A DNA stretch of 24,072 nucleotides. Origin: Granulicella sp. GTDB taxonomy: Bacteria > Acidobacteriota > Terriglobia > Terriglobales > Acidobacteriaceae. The notes under the pieces were generated by a model. The model was not told the origin of the DNA. It did not search any database and was given only the letters and a program-made list of their open reading frames with translations. Below are positions 21,706-24,072 of this stretch, in pieces. Location: contig PKWK01000162.1 of NCBI GenBank assembly GCA_003133205.1, positions 165-24,236 on the forward strand, written 5' to 3'. A program made the translations under genes and the position numbers. The first letter of the stretch is position 1. Each line of letters opens with the position of its first letter.

Positions 21706-23575
21706 TCATTTCCGCCCCTGAATCGTGCCTGCCTTGCGGCGTGCGCGCTTGGCGGCAATCTCGCGCATCTCGCGGCCCAGCGACGTGCGATTCATCACCG
21801 CCTGCTGCGCGATGCCGATCAGGTTGCCGACGGACCAGTAAAGCGCCAGGCCCGAAGCGTAGTACCAGGTCATGTATCCGGAGAAGGCCGGCATCATGAA
21901 CGCCATCATCTTCTGCTGCTGCGGATCGACGCCCGGAGACGGCGTGTAGAACTGAACGAGAAACTGCGACACCACCATCAGGATCGGCAGGATGTGCCAC
22001 GGGTCAGGCGCCTGCAGGTTCGGCAGCCAGAACCAATTCGCATGGCGCAGTTCCACCACCCGCGGCAGCATGGTGAAGAACGCGAACAGCAGCGGCATCG
22101 TGATCAGCGTCGGGATGCATCCGCCGAACATGTTCACGCCGTTGTCCTTCTGCAACTGCATGATCTCGGAGTTCATCTCGTTGCGCTTCGGATCGGTCAC
22201 CTTGAACTTCTTGTACTTCTCCTTGATCGCGTCCATCTGCGGTTGAATGCGCTGCATCTTCAGCGCGCTCTGCATCGTCTTGACGCGGAACGGAAGAATC
22301 AGCAGGTTGATCGCGACAGTCAGCAGCACAATCGCCCAACCCCACGATCCGCTCCAACTGGACACGATGTGGTCGTGAATCAGCAGCAGCGAGACAAACA
22401 GGTACTTGCCGATCGGGCCCCAGAAGCCGAACTCCAGCATCGGCTCAAGCGTCACCTTCGCATTGGCTGCATGGACCTTCTTGAGAATGCTGATCGACTT
22501 CGGCCCAACGAAGATGCGCGTCTTGGTAGACCCGCTACTGTCGCCCAGCGCAGCGCCGAGGATCGGCTCAGGCAGAGCTTTCGTGGGCGGCGAACCAGAG
22601 CCGAATCCCACGCGCACGATTGTCTTGGAGACGTCGAGGTCGCCGTGCAGCGTCGCGACCATCGCCGTCGCGGGCGAGTCCGGCAGAAACACCGCAGCGA
22701 AGAACGGATCGCTGACGCCCGCCCAGTCGAACGGCCCGGTCAGCGTCTGTCCGCCCGAAACCTTCTTCGGCGCAAGGTGCTCGTCGCTGCCGTTGCGGTC
22801 GTTGTCGAACTGACCATTGGCATACGCCATGCCCTTGGGATCTTCGTTCTGGTCGCCAAAGCCGCCCGGCCAACTCAGCAGCGCCTGGGTCGGCGCGCCC
22901 GCTCGCGTGACCTGCACCTCCGCATGCAGCACATAGGTCCCGTCGAAGGAGAAGGTCTTAGTCGCCTGCAGGTCGCCGTTCGAGTACTTGAAGGTCAACG
23001 TGGCCGGCGCAGTGAGCGAGCCCGTCGCCGAAGGCACAAACATCGCCTGGCTCAGCGATTCGCCCGTAGAACCGTTCAACGTAGAGAGATTGCCGCCCGT
23101 GCTGATGCCGGCGTCGCCATAGCCTTGCGAGTAGGTTAGCGAATTCGGACCCGTCTGGGTCACAACATACGTTCCGTTGTAGCTGCTGTCGGATACACCG
23201 GCAATCGCGACCGCCCGCCCATTCAATCCGGCTGGCAGAGTTCCCGAGGTCGTCAGCGTGACAACATGGTCGCCGTTCCGCGTCACGGACGAGATGGATA
23301 CGTTGGTTCCGTCATAGGTATAAAGCGACAGCGGATAGCCGAACAGCTTCGCCGCCTGGGTATGCACCAGGTCGAGCGGCTGCTTGCCGTCCCCGTCGGT
23401 GTAAGGGCCCTTCAGTATCCAACTGATAACCTGGGCACCGCGGTTGGAAAACGTGATGCGGTAAAGCTCGTTCTCGATGACGGTCGTCGTCTCCGCGCTC
23501 GCCTGGACCACGGGCGCTGCGGGCACGGCTGCATTGGCGGCGGCGGCAGCAGGCGGCAGCGCTGCGGCTGTCACA
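21706..23575 (-). CDS. yidC: YidC membrane protein insertase, 5' end missing
   Basis: About 622 codons are present. The N-terminal part is a periplasmic P1-type domain starting after an Ala/Pro-rich linker (ETTTVIENELYRITFSNRGA). A roughly 70-residue segment (about residues 96-168, with SSYNGTYVVTQTGPNSLTYS) looks like an insertion. The C-terminal 60KD_IMP domain follows: GPIGKYLFVSLLLIHDHI, LLILPFRVKTMQSALKMQ, GGCIPTLITMPLLFAFFTML, SGYMTWYYASGLALYWSVGN, and a basic tail. YidC inserts and folds inner-membrane proteins, alone or with SecYEG. The first membrane anchor that precedes P1 in Gram-negative YidC is absent: upstream of GTG 23574 the frame meets a TAG within three codons, and the sequence there belongs to another gene. 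The gene is therefore cut at about 23575. The stop is TGA. Confidence 0.93.
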
Positions 23576-24072
23576 GGCAGGCTCTATAACGCAACGCTTG
23601 TTACGATAACCGACAGCAGCTCAAGCGGATGGTTTAAGATATCCTGCTATGGCGGCACAGGCTGGGTAAACGGGCAGTATCTCGAGCTTGGCAATGCCTT
23701 CATCTCAGGCAGCGCAAATGCTCAGGCTGTCACCGACGCGGCTCAGAGGGTAATCGGCGTAAAATACGTATTCGGCGGTACGACAACGGCCGGATTTGAC
23801 TGCTCTGGCCTCTCGCTCTATGCCTATGGCAAGGTTGGGATAAGCCTCCCGCATTCTGCGGCGCAGCAGGCGGCACTCGGCACAGCGGTGAGCAGAGCCA
23901 ATCTTCAGCCCGGCGACCTTGTGTTCTTTGACACCGACGGCGGGCATAATAATATCACGCATGTGGGCGTCTATATAGGCGGCAATATGTTCATTAACGC
24001 CGAGACCGGCTCGATGCAAAGGGTGAATGAGTGCAGCCTTGACAACAGCTACTGGTCGGCCGCCTTTATGAC
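23576..24072 (+). CDS. SH3b-NlpC/P60 cell-wall hydrolase fragment, open at both ends
   Basis: From 23576 a plus-strand frame encodes the end of a bacterial SH3 domain (GRLYNATLVTITD ... GWFKISC ... GTGWVNGQYL), a short linker, then an NlpC/P60 domain. This has catalytic Cys in AGFDCSGLSLYAYG, PHSAAQQ, LQPGDLVFF, catalytic His in ITHVGVYIGG and FINAETG at the third-residue position. Such enzymes cleave peptidoglycan stem peptides. No start codon belongs to it, and it runs off the window, so it is partial on both sides. Four of eight Ile codons are ATA, and Leu CTT is frequent, unlike the GC-ending codons of all other genes here; this points to a Firmicutes (Clostridia-like) source. It probably does not belong to the same chromosome. 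Confidence 0.88.

Noticed and set aside
20571..21758. Long minus-strand open frame of 395 codons opposite the ribokinase
   Set aside because: More than half is antisense to a clear PfkB gene and is low-complexity (Gly/Arg-rich, then Ser/Val-rich). The remaining part has no recognised motif and no ribosome binding site.

Overview
The window is most likely from a high-GC member of the Acidobacteriota (Terriglobia/Acidobacteriaceae-like, e.g. the Granulicella/Edaphobacter/Terriglobus group). This is an inference from the flavour of the proteins (asd-lysC-dapB and dapA-dapD blocks, a Tat-exported HisC-like aminotransferase, DUF3617, M61 and Phenol_MetA_deg-type proteins, a YidC with an enlarged periplasmic domain) and from the codon usage. 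No database search was possible. Most genes are ordinary housekeeping genes. No CRISPR array, tRNA, rRNA, intact insertion sequence or clear defence system was seen.

Region 1 (1-8130, all minus strand) is a lysine/diaminopimelate block. In transcription order it reads asd, lysC (ATGA overlap), dapB, an M29 aminopeptidase, a strong-looking promoter with a long leader, a Tat-signal class I aminotransferase, a TMEM175-type channel gene broken by two in-frame TAG codons, dapA, and the start of dapD. Together LysC, Asd, DapA, DapB and DapD convert aspartate to N-succinyl-2-amino-6-oxopimelate.

Region 2 (8131-11820) holds an intergenic hairpin, three small membrane or secreted proteins of unknown function, an NAD-type isocitrate dehydrogenase, nrdR (repressor of ribonucleotide reductase genes) and a secreted unknown protein. 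A short tandem repeat lies between icd and nrdR.

Region 3 (11848-18348) has mnmA (tRNA 2-thiouridylase) divergent from an outer-membrane beta-barrel gene. These are followed by a two-gene membrane-protein operon, then convergent genes for an M61 peptidase with a PDZ domain, a DUF3617 protein and a glutathione peroxidase.

Region 4 (18413-21705) has galU divergent from metF. Behind metF is a PfkB/ribokinase gene whose C-terminal catalytic part is out of frame. It is followed by three copies of the palindrome GTATATAC and about 345 bases with no recognisable gene.

Region 5 (21706-24072) is yidC on the minus strand, missing its N-terminal membrane anchor. At about 23575 the sequence switches to a plus-strand SH3b-NlpC/P60 cell-wall hydrolase fragment with Firmicutes-like codon use (half of its Ile codons are ATA). 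The simplest reading is a chimeric contig join. The most useful points for a second look are this join, the double-amber channel gene, the ribokinase frameshift with its palindromic tail, and the placement of an aminotransferase and a metallopeptidase inside a dap block that shows no dapC or dapE.
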